Part shown: in pieces, positions 31,003 through 41,317 of the stretch
How the letters are laid out: each line of letters begins with the position of its first letter
Position numbering within the stretch: the first letter of the stretch is position 1
Assembly: GCA_949987705.1 (NCBI GenBank)
Contig: OX465281.1
Location: 237,047,143 to 237,111,142, forward strand
Source: Thereva unica
Lineage: Eukaryota; Arthropoda; Insecta; Diptera; Therevidae
Direction: 5' to 3'
DNA: 64,000 nt
Position numbers and translations under genes: made by a program
The notes under the pieces: generated by a model
The model's database searches: none
What the model saw: only the letters and a program-made list of their open reading frames with translations
What the model was told of the DNA's origin: nothing

Positions 31003-31549
31003 GGGTGTGTTTCTTTATTCATTCCGTAGAAGGAATAGACAGAAAATGTGTTTCTTTATTCATTCCCAAGTTTCGAATTGACAGATGAAGCGTTTCTTTA
31101 TTCATTCGGAATATTCGGAAAGTATTCTTTTTAAACTACCTCTTGAGGTGGAACACTTTTAGAATAAAGGGAATTAACCTTACTAATATAACATAATATA
31201 AATATAATACTGTCATAATTGTGTCATTTGGCAAGAAAGCGGCAGCCATGGCCCTTATTTATTTGTTATCATTTTTAAAAGTATTTCTAATAATAATAAT
31301 AATTTCAGCTATGGATAATAATAATTTCAAATGGACCCCAGGAGACATCAAAAGTCTAATCTTATTATAGTTTACATATAGGTCCCACAATATTTTTAAA
31401 ATACACAACTCTTTTGAATAAATCACAATTTTTCTTCAGTTTGTTTACTGTCATTCCCGGTGCGTTTCTTTATTCATTCTATTCCGAATATTCCATCAAG
31501 TATTCTTTTTATTCTATTCCTTCTATGGAATGAGTAAAGAAACACACCC
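31003..31549. mobile_element. MITE with repeated GTTTCTTTATTCATTC
   Basis: Inverted ends GGGTGTGTTTCTTTATTCAT and its near complement, flanked by ACA at 31000-31002 and 31550-31552. The motif GTTTCTTTATTCATTC is repeated at about 31008, 31050, 31092 and 31459 in one direction, with one inverted copy at the right end. Such subterminal repeats often bind a transposase. Confidence 0.7.
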
Positions 31550-31827
31550 ACACAATAAGCAATATAGTTACTATAATACCGTTAGATCCATGGCGGCCGT
31601 CTCAAGACCCACGTACCTATTCTTTGAGTCACTTCATCTGCGTAAAATTCATGTTTCGAAAAATTCCAAGTCAAAGGATGGTTTTTATTGGCTACTATTG
31701 CTTTATGATTGCAGAGAGGCGTACCGGGTCCCAGCTAGTTATTTTATAAATTAAAAACACATAAGCATTGACAATTTATTAAATTTTTATTTATATTGTT
31801 TTTTGTGTGTTAAAAATTTAGAGAAAT

Positions 31828-33711
31828 TCATTCGGTCACATCTAGAAGCTTAAAACTAAAATTACCCTTTGGTACATTTATCGTGTGCGACTCAAAAACC
31901 AAATCAGGCTGATGGAATTCTACATGGAATCTCCTCAATATTCTAATTAAAGCAACTTCTATCTCTAATTGTGCCAATCGTTTCCCCACACACATTCTTG
32001 GCCCAAAACCAAATGGTAAATAAATAAAAGGATGCGCAGTCTTCGCGGAAGGACACTCTGTATTTTTGGTCTGATCTCTCAAGAATCGTTCTGGTATAAA
32101 TTCGAGCGGCTTTGGAAAATGCTGTTCTTCAACTTGAATAATTTGGAAGAGCATATTGACACTGGTTCCCTTAGGAACTCGATAACCACTTAGCACTAGA
32201 TCTTGACTAGTGACTCGAGCATTGGCTAATGCAACTGGATATATACGAAGGGCTTCTTTAATGCATGCTCTGAGATAGGGTAGATTCAGCATGTTCTCTT
32301 TTGTTAATGGTGAATTTTTTTCGGGTAAAATTTCCTTGAGTTCGTTGAATAATAGTTTTTGTTTCTTTGGGTTTTTCGCTATAAGATAAAGGCAACTGAT
32401 AATTGCTGATGATGTCTGAAAAGTTATAAAAAGTTTATTTGAAAATTTAAGATCAGTTTTTTAGATTTAGTCTTACTGTATCAACACCAAACATTAACAT
32501 ATCTGAAACCATCATCAGGGCAATTTCTCTGTCTATTGCAATCAGTCTCTCTAAAACACTTTGATCACCTTTGTTTGCTTCTTTATGTTTGTTACGTTCA
32601 AGAGTCTTATCTATATATCCCAAAACAATGTCCTGCAGATCATGCTGTATTTGCATCATTTCTTTAAATTTTGGCGTCGATATGTATCTAGATAAACTCG
32701 GTTTTATATCTAACTCATAGATTAATTTGAAGAGCTTTTGCATTTTATCGATCAACAGTTTTCCATCAGTGTTTTCGTTAGAATTATTAATAAGACCAAG
32801 CCGAGTGTCAAGTGCCATAATTCCCATGGCTTCAAGAGCAAATCGATGAAGATCACTGTCGAAATTCGATGGGAGCTCAAGAGTGTTTTTGTCTCTAATA
32901 GATACCATTCTAAAATAAAATATAAAAACTCGTTAGCAATTAGGTCGTGTTAGTTTTCTGTATTGATCACTACCTATCAACAAGATCCATACCAACAGTA
33001 TCAAGAGGGCTTATGTATTGGAAAACAGTTCGTGGTTGCATTAAAACTGGATTAACAGCTGATCGTGCATGGCTCCAAGTCTCACCAGAGCTGGAATTTG
33101 TTGCAAAATTAAATCAATTTCATTTTTTCCTGTTCTAATTATTTAATTAACTCAATCCCTAGACCGATTGATTTCTTGTAAAGCCCTGGGTTTTCGGTTC
33201 TGCGGTAATAGCTTATTGAATGAAGATTTGGTCTTATAGGTAATTGTCCTTCGGTGCGTAGTACCCGTTCATGATCGGCAGGATCAAATGACATCAGCAT
33301 ATCTGGCCGCCCCAACATTCCCGGGAATTTAACAATCAATCCATATTCATCTTTAACTGCTTTTAAAATTTCACTTTGTGGCTTATTATAGAATTTTCCT
33401 GTAGTTAAAATATTTAAACTTAATTTTTAACTTTAAATTATATTTACCCCCAGGCAGAAAAGATCTTAGTAAAAAAAGCCGTGAAAGCGTTGGGATTTCA
33501 TTATATGATTTTGCAAATTCCCACTCAGTTTGAAGATCTTGAATATTTTCTTGTTTTAAACTTGCCTATTTTAAAGATATTATTTATAACAAATTCTCTT
33601 CTAAATTAACAAATGTTTTACTTGAATCTGCACCGACATTGTACGCCTTTCTAAATATTTCAGAAATGTATTCCATTTCGGACTTTTTGTTAATTTCCAC
33701 AAACTTTTCAT
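31828..33711 (-). CDS. P450-4: divergent CYP12-like mitochondrial cytochrome P450, complete
   Basis: Predicted 530-residue monooxygenase. Exons (minus, in order): 33711-33622, 33565-33448, 33398-33152, 33090-32974, 32909-32477 and 32415-31828, all GT-AG. Exon 1 (30 codons, MKSLWKLTKSPKWNTF..ERRTMSVQIQ) is basic and amphipathic, a mitochondrial presequence ending in the same MSVQ as its paralogs. Motifs: TWSHAR (C-helix), FGVDT+TSSAIISC (I-helix), KEALRIYP (ExxR), FIPERF, and FGFGPRMCVGKR (heme Cys near 477). Compact gene of 1.9 kb with short introns, unlike its TE-swollen neighbours. Protein is clearly diverged from P450-1/2/3/5. SRS5 region reads LANARVTSQD. A truncated duplicate lies at 41318-45453. 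Substrate unknown. Confidence 0.93.
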
Positions 33712-33909
33712 TTTCGTTCAGCTTTGAACACAGTCGCGAATTAGACTAAATTGAAATTTTTTCTGCAATGTTTTATTATTATCATCACTTAGTGTAAATT
33801 GACATTAGGTTAAATCTCAGCGGTTATCAGCGATGGTAAATATATATGTGAAAGCTTTTGTGTTTACATCTAATATTTAAGTATGATGGTTGGTCTTAAA
33901 TCTGTTTTA

Positions 33910-34030
33910 AGTAATGCTATCACGAAATACTTAATACTTAGTACTTAATACGAAGAATGGAGTTGTTGTTGAAGAAACTTGGAGTGATTTATTTAAAAAA
34001 TAACGATAATAATTTGTATCGAAATAATTG
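33910..34030. repeat. P450-4 upstream block with inverted partner at 30336
   Basis: Located 200-320 bases upstream of the P450-4 start codon. Inverted partner on the far side of the gene. Could be part of the promoter copied with a now-lost inverted P450 copy, or ends of an unrecognised element. Confidence 0.55.
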
Positions 34031-35809
34031 TATCTTAAGTTAATAGAAAAGTCTTTTAGTCACTAAACAGAGCTTAAAAGCTGCTATTGAAGACAGGAAA
34101 TCACTTTTATTAAACTTTGAAGTAGAAACGAAATCGTAACGTCATTTACTCGCTGTGACCGCTTGGATATCCTATCCGCATACCTAGGTTTTAGAGATAT
34201 AGATAAATTCGCCATCACCATCATCAGCATAAATAGCTCCATAACCTGTTATTGGCATTGGCTTCGTGCAACACCCTTCTCCAGAACTGTCGGTAGACCA
34301 ATAGATTGATATTTTAAATCCACCAGAAAACCACTAAAATATTTTCCTCTTCGCCAAAAGTTACTAGATACTCCACTAAATCTAAAGTTGCTTATTCTTA
34401 ATGTTTGAAAGGCGATTTTTAAGCGGAAATAATCACACTAAATGCTATAAAATATCAATACTTTAATAATAGAATCAGCATTATTGCTTTCAATTATCAT
34501 TCTACTCTGGCTTCATCGGCCGAACTGCGCAATTCCAGCAAATTGGTGAACTGAACTTGAAAATAACCTCAGTTCATATACAATTTCCGCATATTCAACT
34601 GAGAATAAAACAGAAATCTCAGTTCGCCCAACTGGACTTGAACTGAAGTTAAACGTATAAGCTCGCTGAAAAGATAGTAATCAACTGAAATAAGGGAATG
34701 CCATCCCAGTGAGTTTTTGCATTTCTAACTTCTAGCCAAAAATATAACAACCATTTCAGGCCCGAACTAATCATGACTTTAGCCGGTTAAGCCACTTATT
34801 TGGATTGAACTGAACATTATTGAACTGAAAGTGAAGCCGGAGGCATTAGCCGGCACTCTAAGCGTATACACGGCTTTAATAACGCAACTTGTCGTCTTAG
34901 CTGGTTTATCGGGGTACCAAAGTTCCATTAAGATTGGGATTTTACTTAGCTTACTTATTTCGCCTGGTAGTCTGGGATCCACCATTTGCAGGAGGAGTAA
35001 GACTCCAATAAAAATATCCAAACACTATGTTGGAGGCGAGCCAAATACAGTGCGGTGGCAGATAATGAGCTGCGAGTTCGTAACGGATTGACAAGGGCAG
35101 GGTGAAGGTTCTGTTAAGTCTGGTCAGACTTATCCAAACATGGGGAGATGGTTTGCAAAGGAGTGTGAGGAAGTGAGTTATGAATAACGCAGACTATGTC
35201 TTTTTATATGGTGTGGCATTCAGCGAATTTAGGGAGAAACGAGGCAATAGCCGAAGCACGATTAAACCGAAAAACTTCCTAGGACTTCTTCACTATGTGT
35301 GAAGAACGTGGATGGATGGAGGAAAGTGGAAACGAAGCTGAAGGCTATACACAGGAAGTTGATATTGGAAGAAGTCGAAGAAAGGGAAAAAGGCTAAGAA
35401 ACATCAGCTGCTGGAATAAACTGATCCATTAGACGCTATTCTAAAAACCCAGTCACGTGCAGAGACTAGAATACCAGGAGGTGTTTTCAGTTGCATGAAG
35501 GAGGGTGAATAGTTTCTCACCTGCCAACGTGCGAAAATAAGAATTGATTGAACACGAGGAGTTTCAATGGAATAACAATGAAAAAAAGCGAATATGCGAA
35601 GTTAGCTCGGCTTATGTTTACGAATAAGAATAGTGGGCGTGAGTATAACGAAACTTGAAGTAAGCTTCAATAACTGTACATTTTGAAAAATAAAAAGCTC
35701 ATGTCACACACTCGGTGCAGCTCGAAATCCGGATGGGTGTTTTACCCACCTGGAATTTTCCGCGTGGGTACTACTACCAACCATACTCACATTATCCGCC
35801 GGGGATGGC
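34031..35809. other. Intergenic, no gene recognised
   Basis: Short open frames (for example 34831-35091) lack known motifs. The 35080-35460 stretch is purine-rich and looks like decayed coding sequence of a TE, but I cannot name it. Confidence 0.35.
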
Positions 35810-36094
35810 TCCAATAACCTGTTAACGCTGATGGGTATATAAATTTATGGCGGCCTCGAATATTTCGCAACCTACAGGTGCTCTTTGAGTCCACTTTCTC
35901 ATCATGCATCTCATTGGATCGATAAAAGTTGGTAATATGAGCTAACATGGTGTATACAGGATGTATTTGATAATTTTCTGGCTGTTGATAGGATTTGCTT
36001 AGACAAATTATATGGGTGGGGGTGGTAAATCCTAAGGTTTTTGCCAGTAGGATCCGTCGAAATTTCTTTGTAAGAGTGTTACACATCAACCTTC

Positions 36095-36180
36095 TTTCAA
36101 ATCGTAATTTCTGAAATTGCGCCCCTGTTCAATTGCGCCCGGAGCAGGGGCGCCATTTGCATTTATGAAAGTGCCGCCCC
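36095..36180. mobile_element. hAT end relic
   Basis: On the minus strand it reads GCACTTTCATAAATGCAAAT then GGGCGCAATT and AATTTCAGAAATTACGATTT, matching the left end of the hAT element at 24886. Only one end is present. Confidence 0.5.
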
Positions 36181-36520
36181 TTCCTCCATATTACTAATTT
36201 ATGTCTCTTTGAATAAATTAATGAACTAATATCAATATTTTTTAGAAAAATGTTCATAATTATTTCCAATCGCTACATATTTATCTAAATATCTTCCAAT
36301 TCAAGCTGGATTTTGTAGTATTTAAAGAAGGCGTTACAGCCGTTTTCAATAGCAAAAGAAAGTAGAAAACCTCAATCAAATAACATGTTTAAATAAAAAT
36401 TTTATTGATGTAATCAAATTCACCATAATTTTAAAACTTACTAGAAACTAACATGCTTAATTTCCATCGAAACACATTTTAAAAAGTGTTGTGAATACTA
36501 CAAATTATAAGCGGTTTAAA

Positions 36521-36875
36521 GGACCCCACACGTTTCCTATGGAAAATGACTTTCGGTCAAATTGAACGAGTCTATGCTCTTTGGGAAATTTTTTTGCTTA
36601 TTGTAAAACCATTTTCCTTACATAGTATGAAAAAAAAAAAATTAAATGAACACTAGCATTACTTAAATAATGCGACGTTATTTCTTTGCTATACCGCAAA
36701 AAACACCAACAGACCGAAAAATGAAAAACTTCAGATGTCTAAAAGTACCAAAAATCTTAAGTTTTGGGTTTCGTGCCCATTGAGACTTTTGTTCAGGGAG
36801 ACTTACTCTATCCAAAGAGCATAGACTCGTTCAATTTGACCGAAAGTCATTTTCCATAGGAAACGTGCGGGGTCC
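36521..36875. mobile_element. 355-bp MITE with 65-bp inverted ends
   Basis: Inverted ends start GGACCCCACACGTTTCCTAT (left) and its near complement. Arms run about 65 bases each. The equivalent site downstream of P450-3 is empty (28379-28390 region), reading AAATTT exactly where this element sits between AAA and TTT. Confidence 0.8.
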
Positions 36876-36919
36876 TTTGACTAATAATTACACTCGATGC
36901 ATACAGTAATTTTCATTAT

Positions 36920-39900
36920 CTATTCATTAATATCGATTAACTTAAACTTAAATTCACCTTTTGGAATATTGATGGCACTAGACTCAAATTCGATATCCTT
37001 GTGATGATACTCAACCTGGAAGTTCCTAAAAATCCTGCTCAAGACAACTTCAATCTCCATTTCGGCCATTCGTTTACCAACGCACATCCTTGGCCCGAAA
37101 CCGAATGGCAAGTAAATAAAAGGATGTGCAGTCTTAGCGGAAGGACATTCTGAATTTTTAGCCTGATCTCTCAAGAATCGTTCCGGAATGAATTCTTTTG
37201 GTCGAGGAAAATTTTGTTCATCAATCAACAGAAGTTGTGATGGCATCATAATACTGGTTTTCTTTGGAATTTGATATCCGCTAAGGACTAGATCCTGGGT
37301 AGTTATTCGACCATTTCCAACAGTGACTGGGTGGATTCTGTGAGTTTCCTTCAAACATGCTCTTAAATAGGGCAAGTTGAGCATGTTTTCTTTAGTTAGA
37401 GGAGTGTCCTTTGTTGGCATAATTGTTTTAAGCTCTTCAAATAGTTTCCTCTGTTTCTTTGGATTTTTGGCGAGTAAGTATATGCAAGATAATAGTGCTG
37501 CAGTTGTCTGTGTAACAAAAATTAATTATCTTATTCTATTACTCAATATATTTTTTACCGTATCAACACCGACCATAAGCATATCAGTAGCCATAACAAC
37601 TGCAACAGTCTTATCAACAGCTACTAGTCGTTCTAGTACTCCTTTTTCATGATCGGGTTTTTCAGATGTTTCTGATTTTAGACGCTCCATAGCCTTATCG
37701 ACATACCGCGACGTAATATCTTGCAGCTCAGTTTGGACCTGCATCATTTCCTTGAAGTCAGGAGTAGCTATGAATCGTGACATATTTGGTTTAATTTCTA
37801 ACTCATAAATAAGATGAAAGAATCGTCTTATATTTTTCATCAATCGTGTAGCATCTGGATTATCAATAGACTTGTCTAGTAAGCCGAGCCGAGTGTCTAA
37901 AGCTATGATTCCTGTAGATTCTAGAGCCCAATGCTGTAGATCATTGTCGAAATTCGCAGGCAGCTCAAGGCTTTTTGGATCTCTTATCTGCTTCATTCTT
38001 GAAAATAATAAAATTTAATTTTATTAAATAAAGGAATTTGTTTATCAGGACTACCGTTCAATTAGATCAACCCCCACGGAATCAATTGGTTTTATGTATT
38101 GCGTAACAGTCCTTGGTTGCATCATAACTGGGTTGACAGCTGTTCTGGTTTGACCCCACTGTTCACCGTTTCTAGTTACCGAAGAAAATTCTCAATATAT
38201 AAGTATAGATTGCTGATAGCAAGACTTACTCTATAAGTAAACCAGGTGATTTTTTATAAAAGTCAGCCTTTTCAACGGTACGGAAGAGATTAATAGACGG
38301 CATCAACATACGCTCTGGCCAAGGACCTTCAGTTCGGTAAACTTTTTCCAGATCATTTGGATCCAGCGTTACAACCATATCGGGTTTCCCAAACATTCCT
38401 GGAAGTTTGTACATAGTTCCATATTCTTGTCTTGCCTTCTGAAACATCTCAACAGGATTTACCTTGTGATATTTACCTATTATTTAAAAGAACGGATAAC
38501 AATAATATTTCTCATTTGCTGTAAAGTTATACCTCCTGGCAAAAATGCTCTAACTAGGCCTACTCTTGACGGTCCTGGAATTGCACTATATGGTTTGGCT
38601 GCATGCCACTCTTCCTCAAAAGATTCATGCTGGCTTTCATTTACTCGTTCTTGTGGCTATTTTAAATTATAAAAATAACAAACAACATAAATTATATAAT
38701 AACATTTAATAGAATAATATTTTTATGTTTAATATTAATTATTTCAACTAAAAGTTGACAATTTTTCAAGAGTAATTTTACACAGGGGCGTAGCTAAAAT
38801 ATCTCCGCCTCCAGATTTTTTAAAGCGTACTGCTATTATGTATGCATCCGTTGTGATCCTTTTTACATACCTATATTGCTCATAAGCATTTTTAATTGAT
38901 ACATTTATTAAATACTAGCTGAAAGCCGGTGCACCTCCCATAACCCAAAAAATGGCGTGTGCCAAAATAATTGGTAATATCAAAAGTGCTTGTTCCATGG
39001 GCATCGAGAGTCTCAAATCCAACCACGAAAGTACATTCGAAAAGAAAGGGGTCACTCCGTTGTTGAAAAACCCAAACCACCCGCTAATTTATATTCCTAA
39101 TCACAATTCAACGGTCTCACTGCCAGTCTTGTCGGGGTGAGTTTACACGAAAAGTTTTAACTGATTTACCTTGAATTTCTGTTTTTGCGCCAAGTTTCTG
39201 TCTTGAACAGCATTTCTACCTCGTGTAGATTTGAACTTTGTTGTTTATTGAGAAGCCCTCAATCAGTATTAAAGCTTCATTGAAAATTTCGTCAGAATAA
39301 TCACAGTTGCGCATGCGTACAATACACTTTATACTAAAACATGTTATTATTAGTCAAAGAAATTCATTTTAAACAATATCGTATCTTGTAAAACATACTA
39401 TAACGACAATAAAAACCGAATTTTTTAACAATTTTATTACTCTACTCGGCAGTTCTTATAACGTAAAGTCATTCATTCATTATTATCACTTGCTACCTGT
39501 TATTGCGAATTTTTAGGGAGAGGAGGAGGTAAAATCGTAAAAAAAATATTAGGAATCCTTCGTAGTGAATGAACTTAAGAAAAGGATGAATGGAAATTAT
39601 TCCTTATGATACAATCTAAAAAATCTTGATACTATTTTTTTTTGTTAAAATTGAAGGAAAAAAAGTTATAGCCTTTAAAAGAAAATATTGGGACTAATTT
39701 TTGTGTTATAACTTCTTAATTATTCAATTTACGACAAAACAGTTTATACAATAAATTGTAGATATAATTTGGCAGTCGTCTAACCCAATTTGACAGTCGA
39801 TTGGCACAGATTTCACTACGGTTACGTACACAGATTTGATAGGCGCGGACCTTTCCTGCAGTTCTATGTATATTCTAAGAAAAGGCCCGACTTGCTGATT

Positions 39901-40945
39901 TTACCCCGTTTTAGTGTAAATGCTAGAGATTTTTTAAAAATTTGAAAAACTCACGTGAGATTAGTGAGGGGGAGGAGGTGGAGCCAAATCATACGACATC
40001 TCACCAAGGCGGAGGGGGTTGGGGGTATCGAAAAATTACAAAAATCGCCTCGACATCAAAAAAGTGTCTTCAAACGCATGTTAGAGAGAGAGGAGGGAGC
40101 TCAGACAAGTTGACGAGTTCAAAAATAAAATTGCTTGTCATCTTTAATAGAAAATCACGTTTATCAATTTAATCATCTAAACATATCTAATCAATATTTT
40201 TGGCTAGCATAGAAGAAAACATTTCTTTATCAAGGTTGTCAACTTTCTGATAAGAATTGTTTTTGTTTTTCCTTGTTTACGTTATAACTTTTGTTGTTTT
40301 ACCACTCCGCCTGTTCTTTATACTGGGTTACGTCCGTTTGTCGAACAAGTTAATATCCACGTGACCATCGACAAAACTTGTGTTTTCAGACGAATTTAAT
40401 TGAATATTAAATCCTTGAATAAACTTTTCACAAAATCCGACTCGAATAAGATCACTAACCACTAATAAGCTAGTTAATCAAAGATTAATAATCCTGAAAC
40501 GACTGAATAACTCCACTCCACAGAGCTGCTTTTGGCAGAATTTTTATGTAATACTCGACATATGTATATGTATTAAGTTTGTCTCTGATATAAAAACAAT
40601 AACTAATCGTATTTTCATAACATGTTTTGTTTGATTTTTCAGAAATGATAACACTGATAGCGCGCCGACTTTTTTAAGCCTTTCTTAGAAAACTATTTCA
40701 AAACAATTTTTTTTTTTTTGTGATAAAAATTCTAGGTAACTCTTCCAAATAAGTTAATTTCATCTTAATTATCATATTTTCATAAAACGTAATTTTTTAA
40801 GACTAGTTAAGCATTTAACAAGTTTATTCTTAATTTTTAATGTTGCACTTTTCACCATTGATGATTACCTGCACTTGAACACTCATGCAACGAATTATTG
40901 CACTTGAAGGTTTCTTAAACTATGAATTTTAGTCAACATGTTCAT
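36920..40945 (-). CDS. P450-5: CYP12-like cytochrome P450 with broken presequence
   Basis: Exons (minus): 40945-40869, 38656-38533, 38476-38230, 38171-38055, 37997-37559 and 37507-36920. Exons 2-6 are intact, GT-AG bordered and equal in length to those of P450-2 and -3, with WGQTR, VGVDT+TAALLSC, KETHRIHP, FIPERF and FGFGPRMCVGKR. Exon 1 has lost 4 bases after the AGAAAC codons relative to its paralogs, so translation from the usual ATG stops after 16 codons. An in-frame ATG at 40886 (MSVQVQ then PQERVNES) would give a 510-residue enzyme lacking nearly all of the targeting sequence. It is either a young pseudogene or an enzyme displaced from mitochondria. Promoter block is conserved. AATAAA at 36401-36406 (minus strand). 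Downstream MITE at 36521. Confidence 0.85.
38915..39350 (+). repeat. ACTAGCTG-headed repeat in intron 1 of P450-5
   Basis: Starts ACTAGCTGAAAGCCGGTGCA. Includes a 62-codon frame at 38952-39140 resembling 29096-29305. Orthologous to 14691-15120 in P450-2. Confidence 0.55.
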
Positions 40946-41312
40946 ATTTTCACAAAACTATTACTTTAAGTCAATTTAATTTCACTCAACTTTTAAGATC
41001 AACAACCGACAACCGACTGCCAAAATAATTTGACCAACGTTTTCGACCTTGATAACTTGTTCAGTTGAAAGACTCGAGGCAATTAAATAAGTTGAGACTT
41101 TTTGTATTTGTTGGAGCTTTCCAAATCGACTTTAGATAAATGATGTTGCGGAGTTTTTTGTGATATCACAGTACAGGTCTTTATCATTATATCAAACTCG
41201 CAAAAGCGTCCCCTTCAACAGATGATAAGGTGAAATTATATGATGTGGAAAATCGGTATGATATCTACGCAATATCTTCTATAAGCTTAGTTTTAGTTTT
41301 ATTTTATAGTTA
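40946..41312 (-). promoter_or_regulatory. P450-5 promoter and leader
   Basis: Reverse complement of the P450-2/-3 upstream block (GATGATAAGGTG, GTGATATCACAGTACAGGTC). Similarity ends at about 41313, where the truncated P450-4 copy begins, so this promoter is shorter than those of its paralogs. Confidence 0.6.
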
Positions 41313-41317
41313 CAAGA

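Noticed and set aside
31530..31754. 74-codon ORF downstream of P450-4
   Set aside because: Starts inside a MITE inverted repeat and continues into a dispersed repeat copy.
35787..36089. 100-codon ORF on the minus strand as a gene
   Set aside because: Part of it (FYRSNEMHDEKVDSKSTC) aligns with non-coding sequence at 28750-28860 in the inverted arm where the frame is broken.
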